Below are positions 43,363 through 52,114 of a DNA stretch of 64,000 nucleotides, piece after piece. A program made the translations under genes and the position numbers. The notes beneath the pieces were generated by a model. That model worked only from the letters and a program-made list of their open reading frames with translations. It did not search any database and had not been told where the DNA came from. Position 1 is the first letter of the stretch. Each line of letters starts with the position of its first letter. The stretch is from DASYTH01 sp035762905 (GTDB lineage: Bacteria > Actinomycetota > Actinomycetes > Mycobacteriales > Pseudonocardiaceae), in assembly GCF_035762905.1 (NCBI RefSeq), contig NZ_DASUCC010000095.1, positions 1 through 64,000 of the forward strand. The letters run 5' to 3'.

Positions 43363-44979
43363 TCAGGTTTTGCGGACGGCGGTGGTGAAGCCGGCGACGA
43401 ACAGGGTGGCGAAGGCCCAGGCCAGCAGGCGCAGAATCCAGCCGGCGGCAGCCAGGGTTTGGCCGGTGGTGGTGTTGGTGGTCTGGCAACGAGTTTGGGT
43501 GCCGGTGGTGATCAGGGGGGCGCCCAGGTCGATGCCGACGCCGACTCGCTCGGTCCAGGTGCATTCGGTGGACGAGGTGCGGACTTGGGTCAGGCCGCCG
43601 TGGCCGCCGAGGATGACCGCGAGCGTCACGGCGGTGGTGGTCACGAGTGCCAGGCCGAGGAGGGCTCGCCAGGGTTGGTAGCCGTAGCCTAGGACCAGTC
43701 CGGTGAACCGGGCCCAGGTTCGTTCAGCACCTCCGGTCAGCGCGCGACGGTCGATCTGGTCGCGGCGTTGCGCCATCAGGATCTGTCTGGCCTCCCGGTC
43801 GTGTCCGGCCGCGCGGTGCACAGCGGCAAGGTGCTGATAGGGCTGGGCTGCATACTCCGGGGTGCCCTCCCGCAATAGCTCCAACCACGCCCTACCGGAA
43901 ATCCCTCGGGGTAGCCCGGGGTAGACCAAACCGTCTACCCGCAGCCGACGGCGCGTGGTGACACGGTGTTCCAAGCGCCGGGGATCGAAAACCAGCACCC
44001 CACCGACCCGCACACCAGTCAGGTCAACGGCAACATCATCACCGCCGCCCACGACCTCAAACCCCGCGCAGAGCAACACGTTCCGGTCGACCTTGAGGTT
44101 GCCGGCGCGTAGCGCGGGTCCGGTGTCGTTGCGCAGGCTCGCACCGACACACTCCAGGATGCCGAGGTGGGCGCCGTGCAGCCGAACCGCACCCAGCCTG
44201 CCGGCACCAACCGCGGTAAACCCGTCACGAAGAAACACCCTTCGGTCGACGCGCAGTCCGTCGGCGTTCAGCGCGGGGCCGGTGTCGTTGCGCAGGTTCG
44301 CCCCATCGCATTCCAGCCTGCGGATGTGGGCGCCGAACAGTCGGACCGCACCCGGCTCGCCGGCACCTACCGCGGTGAAGCCGCCACGGAGGAACATGTT
44401 CTGGTCGACCTCGAGGTGGTCGGCGTGCAGGGCAGGGCCGGTGTCGTTGCGCAGGCTCGCACCGCTACCGTCCAGGCTGCCGAGGTGGGCACCGAGCAGC
44501 CGGACAGCACCGAGTGCGGTGTGCGCGCGGGCAGTTGTGTGTGCAAAGCCGAGCACGGTGGCGGTGAGCCGTGTGGCGTCCAGTGCCGCAGCGCTGGGGT
44601 GTTCGAGGAGGCATTCGGTTAGGACCAGGCGATGCAAGGTGGCGTCGCGAGCGTTGATGCCCTCGTCGAGGACACAGTTGGTGAGCTCGAGTGAGATGAC
44701 GCTGGTGAGGTTTTCCAGGTCGAGCCGGCCGGCGATGCGGGCTCCGCGCAGTCGCAGTCCGTGCGGGTCGGGATCGGAAACGAGCCGGCCGCGCAGGACG
44801 TTACGGATCAACCTCGCCGGCACCGTTCGGGTCGTACCCCACGAACGCATGACGGCCTCATCCACAGCTCCATCGCCGACTAAGTCGAGCACCTCACCAC
44901 GCTCGACAGCGTTGATCAGCCGCTGCTCGATGTCGTCCGCCCAACCTGATTCATCTGGTGCGATTGCCGCCACATCCAC
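43363..44979 (-). CDS. Beta-helix-repeat membrane protein, paralogue 2 (3 repeats)
   Basis: 538 residues, start at 44979. Domain order is as in paralogue 1: VERGEVLDLVGDGAVDEAVM, DPHGLRLRGARIAGRLDLEN, three repeats (LRNDTGPALHADHLEVDQNM and equivalents, each followed by FLRxGFTAVGAGxxGAVRL), a VAVDLTGVRVGGVLVFDPRR cap, a helical segment, two C-terminal membrane helices and the AVRKT end. It is exactly one repeat (52 residues) longer than paralogue 1. The repeats resemble each other more than the flanks, as if the number changes by recombination. Confidence 0.78.
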   Translation of the reverse strand: MDVAAIAPDESGWADDIEQRLINAVERGEVLDLVGDGAVDEAVMRSWGTTRTVPARLIRNVLRGRLVSDPDPHGLRLRGARIAGRLDLENLTSVISLELTNCVLDEGINARDATLHRLVLTECLLEHPSAAALDATRLTATVLGFAHTTARAHTALGAVRLLGAHLGSLDGSGASLRNDTGPALHADHLEVDQNMFLRGGFTAVGAGEPGAVRLFGAHIRRLECDGANLRNDTGPALNADGLRVDRRVFLRDGFTAVGAGRLGAVRLHGAHLGILECVGASLRNDTGPALRAGNLKVDRNVLLCAGFEVVGGGDDVAVDLTGVRVGGVLVFDPRRLEHRVTTRRRLRVDGLVYPGLPRGISGRAWLELLREGTPEYAAQPYQHLAAVHRAAGHDREARQILMAQRRDQIDRRALTGGAERTWARFTGLVLGYGYQPWRALLGLALVTTTAVTLAVILGGHGGLTQVRTSSTECTWTERVGVGIDLGAPLITTGTQTRCQTTNTTTGQTLAAAGWILRLLAWAFATLFVAGFTTAVRKT

Positions 44980-45258
44980 AGCATCGCCACACCTTCAGCG
45001 ACGTTAGTGCACCCCACATGTAATCCCGGTCCACACCAGTCCGGCCGCGACCTTGGCGGCAACCCCGTCATCGTCTTGCGCTGCCGGACCCACTAACTCG
45101 TTCAGTTCGGGGTTGAATGTCGCGTTCCGCCTGCCACCCGGCGCCGCATTTCTGCCGATGCGGGGGTGGCGCGGTGGAAAGCTAGGCGTCTGCGCCACGA
45201 CCAGCGGGCAGACGCCAGGACAGCTGGCGCAGCACGGTTTCCAGAATCCAGCACACCG

Positions 45259-45327
45259 TAATCGCATCAGATGCAATAGGCGTCACGATACTGGCAGGCT
45301 CGCGTATTCGTTTGACGCGTATTCGAC
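45259..45327. repeat. Array repeat D
   Basis: CGTAATCGCATCAGATGCAA forms the left arm and CGCGTATTCGTTTGACGCG the right; the core TACTGGCAGG lies in the loop. The right end is only a few bases from the stop codon of paralogue 3, the closest contact in the array. About 280 bases between this repeat and the start of paralogue 2 hold no convincing gene. Confidence 0.85.
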
Positions 45328-45328
45328 G

Positions 45329-47113
45329 TCAGGTTTTCCGGACGGCGCTGGTGAAGCCGACGATGAAGAGTGTGGCGAAGGCCCATGCCAGCAGTCGGAG
45401 GACCCAACCGGTGACGGTCAGGATCTGACCAGTAGGGGTGTTGGTGGCCTCGCAGCGGGCCTTAGCGCCGGTGGTGATTAACGGGGTACCGAGGTCCAGG
45501 CCTACCCCGATCCGGTCGACCACGGTACAGCCCATTGGGGTGGGTGAAGGCGGGTTGTGGACCTGGGTTAGGCCGCCGTGGGCGCCCAGATGGACCGCCA
45601 GCAGCACGGCGGCGATGACGACCGTGAGAAGGCCGATGAGGGCCCGCCAAGGTTGGTAGCCATAGCCGAGGGTCACCCCAGTGAACCGGGCCCAGGCTCG
45701 TGCGGCTCTGCCAGTCAGGGCTCTTCGCCAGATCTGGTCGTGGCGTTGGAGCCGCAGCACGCGTCGCGCCTGGCCGTCGTCTCCCGCAGCTCGGTGCGCC
45801 GCAGCGAGCTGCTGGTAGGGCTGAGCCGCATAGGTTCGTGTGCCGGCGCGCACTAGGGTCAACCACCCGCCGGGCCCGACCCCTCTCGGCAACCCGGTGT
45901 AGACCATTCCATCCACGGCGAGCCGAGCAATGGGGTCGCTACTGTGCTCGATCGCAGCCGGATCAAGCTCTAGGAGGCCGCCGACCTGCACGCCGGTGAG
46001 ATCGACAGCCACGTTGTCTCCGCCGCCGATCGCCGCAAACCCACCACGGAAGAGCAAGCTCAGTTCGATGCGTAGCTGGCCAGCCGTGACGGCGGGGCCG
46101 GAGTCGTTACGCACGCGCGCTGCTCTAAAGTCCAAGTGGCCGAGGTGGGCGGCGGGCAGCCGGACTGCACCCAGTTCGCCGGCACCGATCGCCTCAAACC
46201 CGTCACGGAGGAACACGCTCCGGTCCACGTGCAGGCGGTCAGCGAAGAGGGCGGGGCCGGAGCCGTTGCGCAGGTTTGCGCCGTCACATTCCAACTGTCC
46301 GAGGTGAGCGTCGAGCAGCCGGACTGCACCCAGCTCGCCGGCACCAATCGCCTCAAACCCGCGACGGAGGAGCAAGCTCAGGTCGACACGCAGACTATCG
46401 GCGAGTAAGGCGGGGCCGGAGCCGTTGCGCAAACGTGCGGTCCCGCAGTTCAGTTGTCCGAGGTGTGCGCCGAGCAGTCGAACCGCACCTAATTCGCCGG
46501 CACCGATCGCCTCTAACCGGCTGAGGCGCATGCTCTGGACGACGCGCAGGTGGCCAGCATCGACGGCGGGGCCGGAGTCGTTGCGCAAACGTGCGGCCCT
46601 GCAGGTCAGGCCGCCGAGATGGGCGCCGGACACTGTGATTGCCCCGCGGGCGTTGTGAGCCGTTGCTATAACGCTTGCGAGGTTGAGCACCGTAGTGGTG
46701 AGCCGATCGGCGTCCAGCGCAGGTTCGGTGGGATGTTCCAGGAGACACCCGGTCAATACAAGGCCTGCAAGTGTCGCGTCTCGAGCGATCATGCCTTCCT
46801 CGAGCAGGCAGTTGTAAAGTGCGACCCCAACAGTGCTGGTGATGTTCTCCAGATCGATGCGGCCGCTGATCCGCGCTCCCCGCAACCGCAGACCATGCGG
46901 GTCAGGGTCGGGTGCGAGCCGACCGCGCACAATGTCGCGGATCACTGCGGCGGACACCGTTCGAGACTGCCCCCAGGTCCGCATCACGGCCTCGTCTACC
47001 GGCGCATCGCCTGCTAGATCAAGAAGCTCACCGCGTTCGACGTGCTCGACCAGCATCCGCTCGACGGGTTCCAGAGCCCGGCCGTTGTGATCCTCAGTAG
47101 TAGCCACGCTCAC
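45329..47113 (-). CDS. Beta-helix-repeat membrane protein, paralogue 3 (4 repeats)
   Basis: 594 residues, GTG at 47113. The N-terminal domain has PVERMLVEHVERGELLDLAG and SGRIDLENITSTVGVALYN. Four repeats follow (RLRNDSGPAVDAGHLRV, RLRNGSGPALLADSLRV, NLRNGSGPALFADRLHV, RVRNDSGPAVTAGQLRI) with EAIGAGELGAVRL linkers, then the helical region AAQPYQQLAAAHRAAGDDGQ, and membrane helices RALIGLLTVVIAAVLLAVHL and LRLLAWAFATLFIVGFTSAV. It is one repeat longer than paralogue 2. The soluble side of the protein is inferred to be the N-terminal repeat part; localisation of the loop carrying two Cys (GCTVV, ARCEA) is unclear. Confidence 0.78.
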   Translation of the reverse strand: MSVATTEDHNGRALEPVERMLVEHVERGELLDLAGDAPVDEAVMRTWGQSRTVSAAVIRDIVRGRLAPDPDPHGLRLRGARISGRIDLENITSTVGVALYNCLLEEGMIARDATLAGLVLTGCLLEHPTEPALDADRLTTTVLNLASVIATAHNARGAITVSGAHLGGLTCRAARLRNDSGPAVDAGHLRVVQSMRLSRLEAIGAGELGAVRLLGAHLGQLNCGTARLRNGSGPALLADSLRVDLSLLLRRGFEAIGAGELGAVRLLDAHLGQLECDGANLRNGSGPALFADRLHVDRSVFLRDGFEAIGAGELGAVRLPAAHLGHLDFRAARVRNDSGPAVTAGQLRIELSLLFRGGFAAIGGGDNVAVDLTGVQVGGLLELDPAAIEHSSDPIARLAVDGMVYTGLPRGVGPGGWLTLVRAGTRTYAAQPYQQLAAAHRAAGDDGQARRVLRLQRHDQIWRRALTGRAARAWARFTGVTLGYGYQPWRALIGLLTVVIAAVLLAVHLGAHGGLTQVHNPPSPTPMGCTVVDRIGVGLDLGTPLITTGAKARCEATNTPTGQILTVTGWVLRLLAWAFATLFIVGFTSAVRKT

Positions 47114-47179
47114 TGCATCGCTCCGCGACGTCCAGTGTTAGACGCCAGTACCGTTCCGAGCTCATATGGTCATGGGTCG

Positions 47180-47400
47180 GACCTAGAAACGGACGCCATT
47201 GTGCTGACGCGCGAATCGGTAGCCTTCATAGAGCGCCCTGCAGCGCCGATGAAACCGGCGACGAATAAAAAGGCAACAACACCCCGGTTTGAGCGCAGTG
47301 CGCGCCGTCGAAGGCTTGGTCTGGATGGTCAGGGCCTGGGCCAGTGTCCCGGGCTGGAGTACTAAGTTCGTGCGAACCCGCAGCGTTTCGCGCATCGGTG
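47180..47400 (-). pseudogene. C-terminal remnant of a sixth beta-helix paralogue
   Basis: GCCGATGAAACCGGCGACGA on the plus strand corresponds to the coding sequence for the last membrane helix of the paralogues (GFTSAV region), after which the similarity fades with many changes. It precedes repeat E as the intact genes precede theirs, so a decayed cassette is the simplest reading. Confidence 0.45.
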
Positions 47401-47404
47401 CCCA

Positions 47405-47502
47405 GCAATTGGTTTGGGTTCCTACCGACAAAGTTTCAGCCCACGTGAACACGAGCAGATTTGCTACGGGCAGGCTCGCGTATTCGAATGTCGCGTATTC
47501 GC
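47405..47502. repeat. Array repeat E
   Basis: The left flank (GGTTTGGGTTCCTACC ... GTGAACACGAGCAG) matches repeat B. The core is slightly altered, TACGGGCAGGCTCGCG, followed by TATTCGAATGTCGCGTATTC. It lies 40 bases beyond the stop of the TPR remnant at 47544. Confidence 0.8.
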
Positions 47503-47543
47503 CAGGTATGAGTGCGTGTCCCCCACTGGTCGAGCTGCCTCAG

Positions 47544-47966
47544 TTAGGGTGCTGAAGCGGTTGGAGTTGCTTCACGCCAACACTTGACGGCACGTTCGAT
47601 GTCGCCGGTGTGCTGCAGCGACGTGCCCAAGGTTTCCAGAGCAGTGGCGGAGCTTGGCGGATACCGGTGATCGCCTCCAATGCTCAACGCCTGCTCGCAT
47701 AGCGCGATTGCCTCAGAGTGCGCGCCCATGCCCTGCCTGGCCCGCGCAACTTGAACTAACGCGAGGGGTTCGCCCGCCCAGTCGCCGGCCTGCCGGCGGA
47801 GGGCCAGGCCGCGTTCGGCGTGGGACAGGGCCTGATCGTGGTGGCCCAAGTCGATGAGGACGGTGCCGAGATTGCCTTCAATGACGCCTTCCAGCCGTCC
47901 GCGTTGCGCGTCTGTGCTGAGCGGTAGTGCTTGCCGGAGATAGTCGAGCGCCTCAGCATAGCGACC
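47544..47966 (-). pseudogene. TPR tail fragment of a regulator
   Basis: This frame reads RYAEALDYLRQALPLSTDAQ, ALSHAERGLALRRQAGDWAG, and AIALCEQALSIGGD to TGA 47544: clear tetratricopeptide repeats of the AfsR/SARP or XRE-TPR type. It has no start of its own; in frame it follows directly after the stop of the cyclase-domain gene. It is a 3' fragment joined there by rearrangement. Confidence 0.6.
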
Positions 47967-48209
47967 CTAGGGGTGGTCGGGCCGGCTGATCCACGCCACC
48001 GTGGCGGTTTCCTTTACGAGGATCCGCGCCGAGCGATAGGTGGTGGAATCGCAGGCCGGCCTGTGGCGGACCACCTCGTCGAAGAACCAGCCAGAGGTAA
48101 CCATGGCGAGCACTCCCGGGGATTCGGCCAGTGCGACCCTCAGCGGAGCGGCGTCAAGCAGGCGAAACGCCAGGTTGACCGCGGCCGCGGTGACGCCGTG
48201 CTTGTCGTA

Positions 48210-49395
48210 GTGCTGTGCCTCAGAAGGTTGATGAGGTAATTGCCCCTGGGTTGGCGGGTGGGTAGTGCCTGGCAGGCTGCTGGCGGAGGTGGTGCTGGGT
48301 GGCTCGTCAGCCTGAGGTGTTTGTGCATGCGCTGGAGCCGGAGCAGGCGCAGAGGTTGGTGAAGATCACGCGGTCGACGCGGGATCGGGTCCGGTTGCGC
48401 GGTGCTGGGGTGGTGTTGGCCTCGGTGCAAGGCCGCAGCGCGGGCGAGATCGCGATGATGTTCGCCGCGACCGAGAACTATGTGCGGGAGGTGATCCACG
48501 CGTTCAACGAGCAGGGGTTCGCGGCGTTGGACCCAAAATGGAACGGCGGCCGACCACTTAAGTTCGGTTCGGCCGCCCGCGAACTCATCTGCCGCATCGC
48601 GCGTAGCGCCCCGAGCGGGCTGGGCCAGCCCTTCACCACGTGGAGCCTGTCCAAACTGGTTGCCTACCTGGCCGAACACCACCGGTTGGTCGTGTCGGCC
48701 GAGACCGCCCGACGTGTGCTCCGCCAGGCCGGGATCACCTGGCAACAGACGAAGGCCTGGAAGAGCAGCCGCGACCCGGACTTCGCGACCAAGATGGCCC
48801 GCATCCTCGATCTCTACGATCATCCACCCACCGACGGCCGGGTCCTGTGTGTGGACGAGTTCGGGCCGCTCAACCTGCAACCCCGACCTGGCCACGGCTG
48901 TTTCCGGCGCAGTCAGCCGGCCCGCCGGCGGGCTACCTACACCCGCCCCGCCGGGGTGCGGCAGATGTTCGCCGCGCTGGACCTGGCCTCCGGGCAGCTG
49001 TTCTACCGGTTCCGCGACCGCAAACGCTGGCCGCAGTTCCTCGACTTCTGCAAACAACTCCGCCGCCGATTCCCCGCGGGGACGTTATATCTGATCTGCG
49101 ACAACTACGGCCCACACGGCAAGGCCGAAGTCACCGACTGGTGTACCGGACATGCCATCGAGCTGGTCTACACACCCACCAACGCCTCGTGGCTCAACTG
49201 GGTCGAGTCCGAGTTCACCGCGCTGCGTTACTTCACCCTCGACGGCAGCGACTACCCCACCCACACCGCGCAAGAAGCTGCCATCGCCAGCTACCTCCGC
49301 TGGCACAACCGCCGCTGCCACCCCAAACGCAACTTCGCCGCCAACTCCAAGATCCGCCGACCCGATTACCTACCCAACGTTGCGTGACGCGGCAG
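48210..49395 (+). mobile_element. IS630-family insertion sequence, complete, with TA duplication
   Basis: About 1186 bp. The ends are imperfect inverted repeats: the left starts GTGCTGTGCCTCAG and reaches GAGGTAAT; the right, read inward, starts CTGCCGCGTCACGC and reaches AGGTAAT. TA at 48208-48209 and 49396-49397 is the duplicated target typical of the family. Removing the element restores the open cyclase-domain frame, so the boundaries are well supported and the insertion is recent. Confidence 0.85.
48299..49387 (+). CDS. IS630-family transposase
   Basis: GTG 48299, 362 residues, within the family's usual length. The N-terminal HTH region has TRDRVRLRGAGVVLASVQGR and SAGEIAMMFAATENYVREVI. 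The DDE catalytic triad is visible: Asp in VLCVDEFGPLN, Asp in LYLICDNYGPHGK and Glu in SWLNWVESEFTAL. The frame is intact, so the element may still be active. Confidence 0.9.
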   Translation: MARQPEVFVHALEPEQAQRLVKITRSTRDRVRLRGAGVVLASVQGRSAGEIAMMFAATENYVREVIHAFNEQGFAALDPKWNGGRPLKFGSAARELICRIARSAPSGLGQPFTTWSLSKLVAYLAEHHRLVVSAETARRVLRQAGITWQQTKAWKSSRDPDFATKMARILDLYDHPPTDGRVLCVDEFGPLNLQPRPGHGCFRRSQPARRRATYTRPAGVRQMFAALDLASGQLFYRFRDRKRWPQFLDFCKQLRRRFPAGTLYLICDNYGPHGKAEVTDWCTGHAIELVYTPTNASWLNWVESEFTALRYFTLDGSDYPTHTAQEAAIASYLRWHNRRCHPKRNFAANSKIRRPDYLPNVA

Positions 49396-49865
49396 TAGGT
49401 GACTTCACCAGCGTGCAGGGCCATCCGCAGCCGGATCCGCGCCTCCACCGAGTGAGTGGCATTGTGCTCACGCAGCGCCCTCACCAGCCCGTCCGGCACT
49501 GCATCCGCGAACAACGCCTTGGGCACCTCGGCAGGTGCCAGAATGACGACCCCACCACCGCGATCCTCATGATCGCAGGCGGCCCACGACACCCCCGCGT
49601 GCTCGAAAGCCTGCTGTAGCACCCGGTACAGACCAGCGCGAACCGCGACCTGGTGCGCGTTGGTCCGATGCCGATCACCGAACCCTTCAACATCCACCAC
49701 AACGATCGTGCGATGGACCGCCGGGCCCGGTCGCTCCATCCCTTCTCCTACCTAAGAAGACGCTGGCTTTGCTCAACTCGACCAGCGTCACACCGGTCCG
49801 CATGTCAACGACCGCACCTGGGCCAATCTGTCGGCCATATAGCCACAACTTGTCAAGTTGCCCAC

Positions 49866-49933
49866 AATCGCATCAAACGGAATACGCGACGTGCTACTGG
49901 CAGGCTCGCGTATTCGTTTGACGCGTAATCGCG
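49866..49933. repeat. Array repeat F (clearest hairpin)
   Basis: Left arm 49867-49889 (ATCGCATCAAACGGAATACG then CGA) pairs with right arm 49906-49932 (TCGCGTATTCGTTTGACGCG and on); one G in the left arm (ACGGAAT) is unpaired. The 16-base loop is CGTGCTACTGGCAGGC. It lies about 130 bases upstream of the cyclase-domain gene start and about 120 bases upstream of the plus-strand small gene. Confidence 0.88.
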
Positions 49934-50052
49934 GGCTGCGGGAGCAGCGGCTCTGTCCCACGGGCACAGGCGCCTGACCGTTATCCCCAGTGCAGGCGAC
50001 GCTGACGACCGGCACACTGGCATCCAAGGACAGCAGGGTGCTGGAGGAACGC

Positions 50053-50331
50053 GTGTCGAAGGAGAAGCGGACGCCCAAGGGTGGACACCGCGTTGGACGC
50101 GAGTGGGGAGTCGTTGTGCGGTTGACCAACGGGTCCACCGCGTACTACTGCCGCGACGTTTCCAGACGCACCCGCGACGGCAACCAGCTCGAAAGCTGGG
50201 GCCGACTCACCCAAGCGCACCGGTTCCCGTCAGAGCAGGAAGCTCACCGGGCTGCGGCAGCCATGCCGACCAACGCGATGGCGAAGGAATACACCGTTGT
50301 GCAACTCCCGGTGAACCAACCGACGACCTGA
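50053..50331 (+). CDS. Small basic protein of unknown function (array gene)
   Basis: GTG 50053 is preceded by GGAGGA at a four-base gap; the frame continues upstream to 49990 without a better signal. 92 residues: VSKEKRTPKGGHRVGREWGV, a strand-rich core VVRLTNGSTAYYCRDVSRRT, and a C-terminal helix FPSEQEAHRAAAAMP then KEYTVVQLPV. This looks like a small alpha/beta domain of the DUF2188 kind, not identified further. It is one of the few array genes on the plus strand. Confidence 0.45.
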   Translation: MSKEKRTPKGGHRVGREWGVVVRLTNGSTAYYCRDVSRRTRDGNQLESWGRLTQAHRFPSEQEAHRAAAAMPTNAMAKEYTVVQLPVNQPTT

Positions 50332-50357
50332 GCAGATCCGGTCACGACAGGGAACCC

Positions 50358-50477
50358 ATCGTTTGACGCGATGCGTAATCGCTAGGTCCTTGAAGCCGCA
50401 CACCATCGTGAATTCGCATCAGATGAACCGGCGACGTGTTACTGGTAGGCTCGCGTATTCAAATGACGGCGTATTCA
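50358..50477. repeat. Array repeat G, with an adjacent half-site
   Basis: The full copy (50386-50477) has left flank CCTTGAAGCCGCACACCATC, arm GTGAATTCGCATCAGATGAA, then GGCGACGTGTTACTGGTAGG and the right arm CTCGCGTATTCAAATGACGG. The left flank and arm match site J beside the recombinases. A right-arm-only fragment (CGTTTGACGCGATGCGTAAT) lies at 50358-50381, evidence of recombination or deletion between copies. Confidence 0.82.
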
Positions 50478-50583
50478 CTGGTGCCAAGGGCCTGCTGCAC
50501 CACGCGCATAACAACGTCATCGAACTCGGCTCAGCCGGGTCAAGATGAGCCCTGCAGCACGACGCAACCACGCGCCCATCTCA

Positions 50584-51834
50584 TCAAGCGGTACCAGCCT
50601 GCGTGACTGGTGGAGAGTCGACGACGAACACACCGCCGAGGATGAGCCGAGCTTTGTTCAGCTTCCGAAGTAGGAGTGGTGTGTCTGGTGACAATGGCAC
50701 CGAACGGCAGGCAAGTCTGAAGTTACGGGCGCCCGCCGGCATAGTCGTACCCGTGTCCCTACGTGTCGTTGCCTGAGATCCTCGTTCTCCCGTGGGGAAA
50801 GCCCCGAGAAGCGACGTCACCCGAGAGGCGAACTGCTGCCACTCTGGCGGCGAGGCAAGTTGGAGCGTCAACGGCAGCGTCAGCGTCGGATCAGCGTGCA
50901 CCTCCACGTTCACGTAGAGCACATCGGGAGAGACTGGCCAATCACCCCGACTCCGCCATTCGGAAAGCGGTAGCGGCGCGACGGGCTGCGTCGGCGGCAA
51001 GCTTTGCCGCTGGACATGATGCCACTCGATCTGCAACGGACCGAGTTGCACCGGCGCGACCTCGTTGGTCTGGACACTCCACACACCGATCTCGGCGAGC
51101 TTGTCCGCGCTGGCGGCAAGCTGGCTGGTGAACCAGAGAGCAGGGCTGGTGGGGACAGAGAGTTTCGCCAGTTCCGGTGGTACCCCGCTGTGAAACCTTT
51201 GTGCCAGCACTCCTGCTTCCCGGAGCATCTGCACTGCCAGGCCGGTGGCTTCGACAGCAGCGGACCGGATGGTGTCGAGCTCCATGCGCACTTGGTGGCC
51301 AACTTGCCTGCGGGGCACACCCTGTCGTTCAACTTGCTCGGTTGCCTTCGCCAGAGCGGCCTGGTGCTGATACGCCTGCGCAGACTCCAGCACGGTCTCG
51401 AAGGCGGCGCTATTGAGGCGGGCAAGGGCGTTGCGGGCAGCGTCATCGCGCCCGAGCGCGAACGCGCACAGCAACAAGTACCGCTCGGCGAGTGCGATCT
51501 GAAGCTTGGAGCGGGCGGACGCACTCGCGTCACGGAAGATGTCCCGCGCGCGCAGGAACTCGTCCTCGCGAATCTTCGGATCAATGGCCGTTCCCGCATC
51601 GACCAGGGTGCGTAGGCCGCTTCCGATGGCCGTGATGTAGGACTGCTCCAGCACCTCGTCCAGGCGGCTTTCGATAGCAGCCAGCCGGACACCCAACCGG
51701 TCCTCGCTGGCCGACAAGGCGCCAAGCAACTCCGCTGTTAGGTTACCTAGACCGGGATTCCCAGTGATCGCGCCGATCAGCTGCTCTAGACCATACTGGG
51801 CCGCCACCATCGTGACCGCCGTCAACGGCTCCAC
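50584..51834 (-). CDS. Helical protein of unknown function (array gene)
   Basis: ATG 51834, 416 residues. The N-terminal 60 residues form an amphipathic start and coiled coil (LSASEDRLGVRLAAIESRLD), followed by helical segments RARDIFRDASASARSKLQI and AERYLLLCAFALGRDDAARN. The C-terminal half is more strand-rich and Pro-containing (PLQIEWHHVQRQSLPPTQPV). No catalytic motif, signal peptide or membrane helix is evident. I do not recognise the family. It sits between repeats G and H. Confidence 0.5.
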   Translation of the reverse strand: MEPLTAVTMVAAQYGLEQLIGAITGNPGLGNLTAELLGALSASEDRLGVRLAAIESRLDEVLEQSYITAIGSGLRTLVDAGTAIDPKIREDEFLRARDIFRDASASARSKLQIALAERYLLLCAFALGRDDAARNALARLNSAAFETVLESAQAYQHQAALAKATEQVERQGVPRRQVGHQVRMELDTIRSAAVEATGLAVQMLREAGVLAQRFHSGVPPELAKLSVPTSPALWFTSQLAASADKLAEIGVWSVQTNEVAPVQLGPLQIEWHHVQRQSLPPTQPVAPLPLSEWRSRGDWPVSPDVLYVNVEVHADPTLTLPLTLQLASPPEWQQFASRVTSLLGAFPTGERGSQATTRRDTGTTMPAGARNFRLACRSVPLSPDTPLLLRKLNKARLILGGVFVVDSPPVTQAGTA

Positions 51835-52042
51835 TCACGCAGACTATACAGACCGGCCAGGAGTGCGGCGTCAACTCAGTAACCCATGGCTACTGCGGCA
51901 CCCCCAAGAACGAACGACCCGGCTACCAGGCCACTGCCGATGCTGGTCCGGAGGGCATCGACGCAGATCGAAACCCTCGCCGAGGTTCCCACGCGGGTGC
52001 ACATGTACTGCGCCGCCGGGGACGGGAACGTTGAATGGCCAC

Positions 52043-52082
52043 GCTACTGGCAGGCTCGCGTATTCGTTCGAACGTATTCGCC
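52043..52082. repeat. Array repeat H
   Basis: Core CTACTGGCAGGCTCGCGTAT then TCGTTCGAACGTATTCG, whose TTCGAA centre is palindromic. The left flank (GAACGTTGAATGGCCACG) is unlike that of other copies. It lies 33 bases beyond the stop of paralogue 4. Confidence 0.8.
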
Positions 52083-52114
52083 GTCCAGCCGTATGCGGCT
52101 GTGCCGGTCGGGGT

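Larger units (their letters stand above)
47967..49739 (-). pseudogene. Nucleotide-cyclase-domain gene split by IS630
   Basis: The 5' part (49739 to about 49398) encodes TIVVVDVEGFGDRHRTNAHQ and LRMALHAGEVTY. The 3' part (about 48207 to 47967) resumes YDKHGVTAAAVNLAFRLLDA and ends WISRPDHP. Joined, they match the cyclase-domain protein at 1172-2116 (VHAGEIHYDQWGTYGEAIDV, RLLDAPE). The break falls exactly at a TA present on both sides of the IS630 element. Without the IS the gene would encode about 195 residues and appears otherwise intact. It is an array gene, on the minus strand like most of the others. Confidence 0.8.

Noticed and set aside
45004..45276. Small minus-strand ORF upstream of paralogue 2
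   Set aside because: The tail (PELNELVGPAAQDDDGVAAK) looks protein-like but there is no ribosome-binding site, and the beginning is Cys/Arg-rich noise; at most a remnant.
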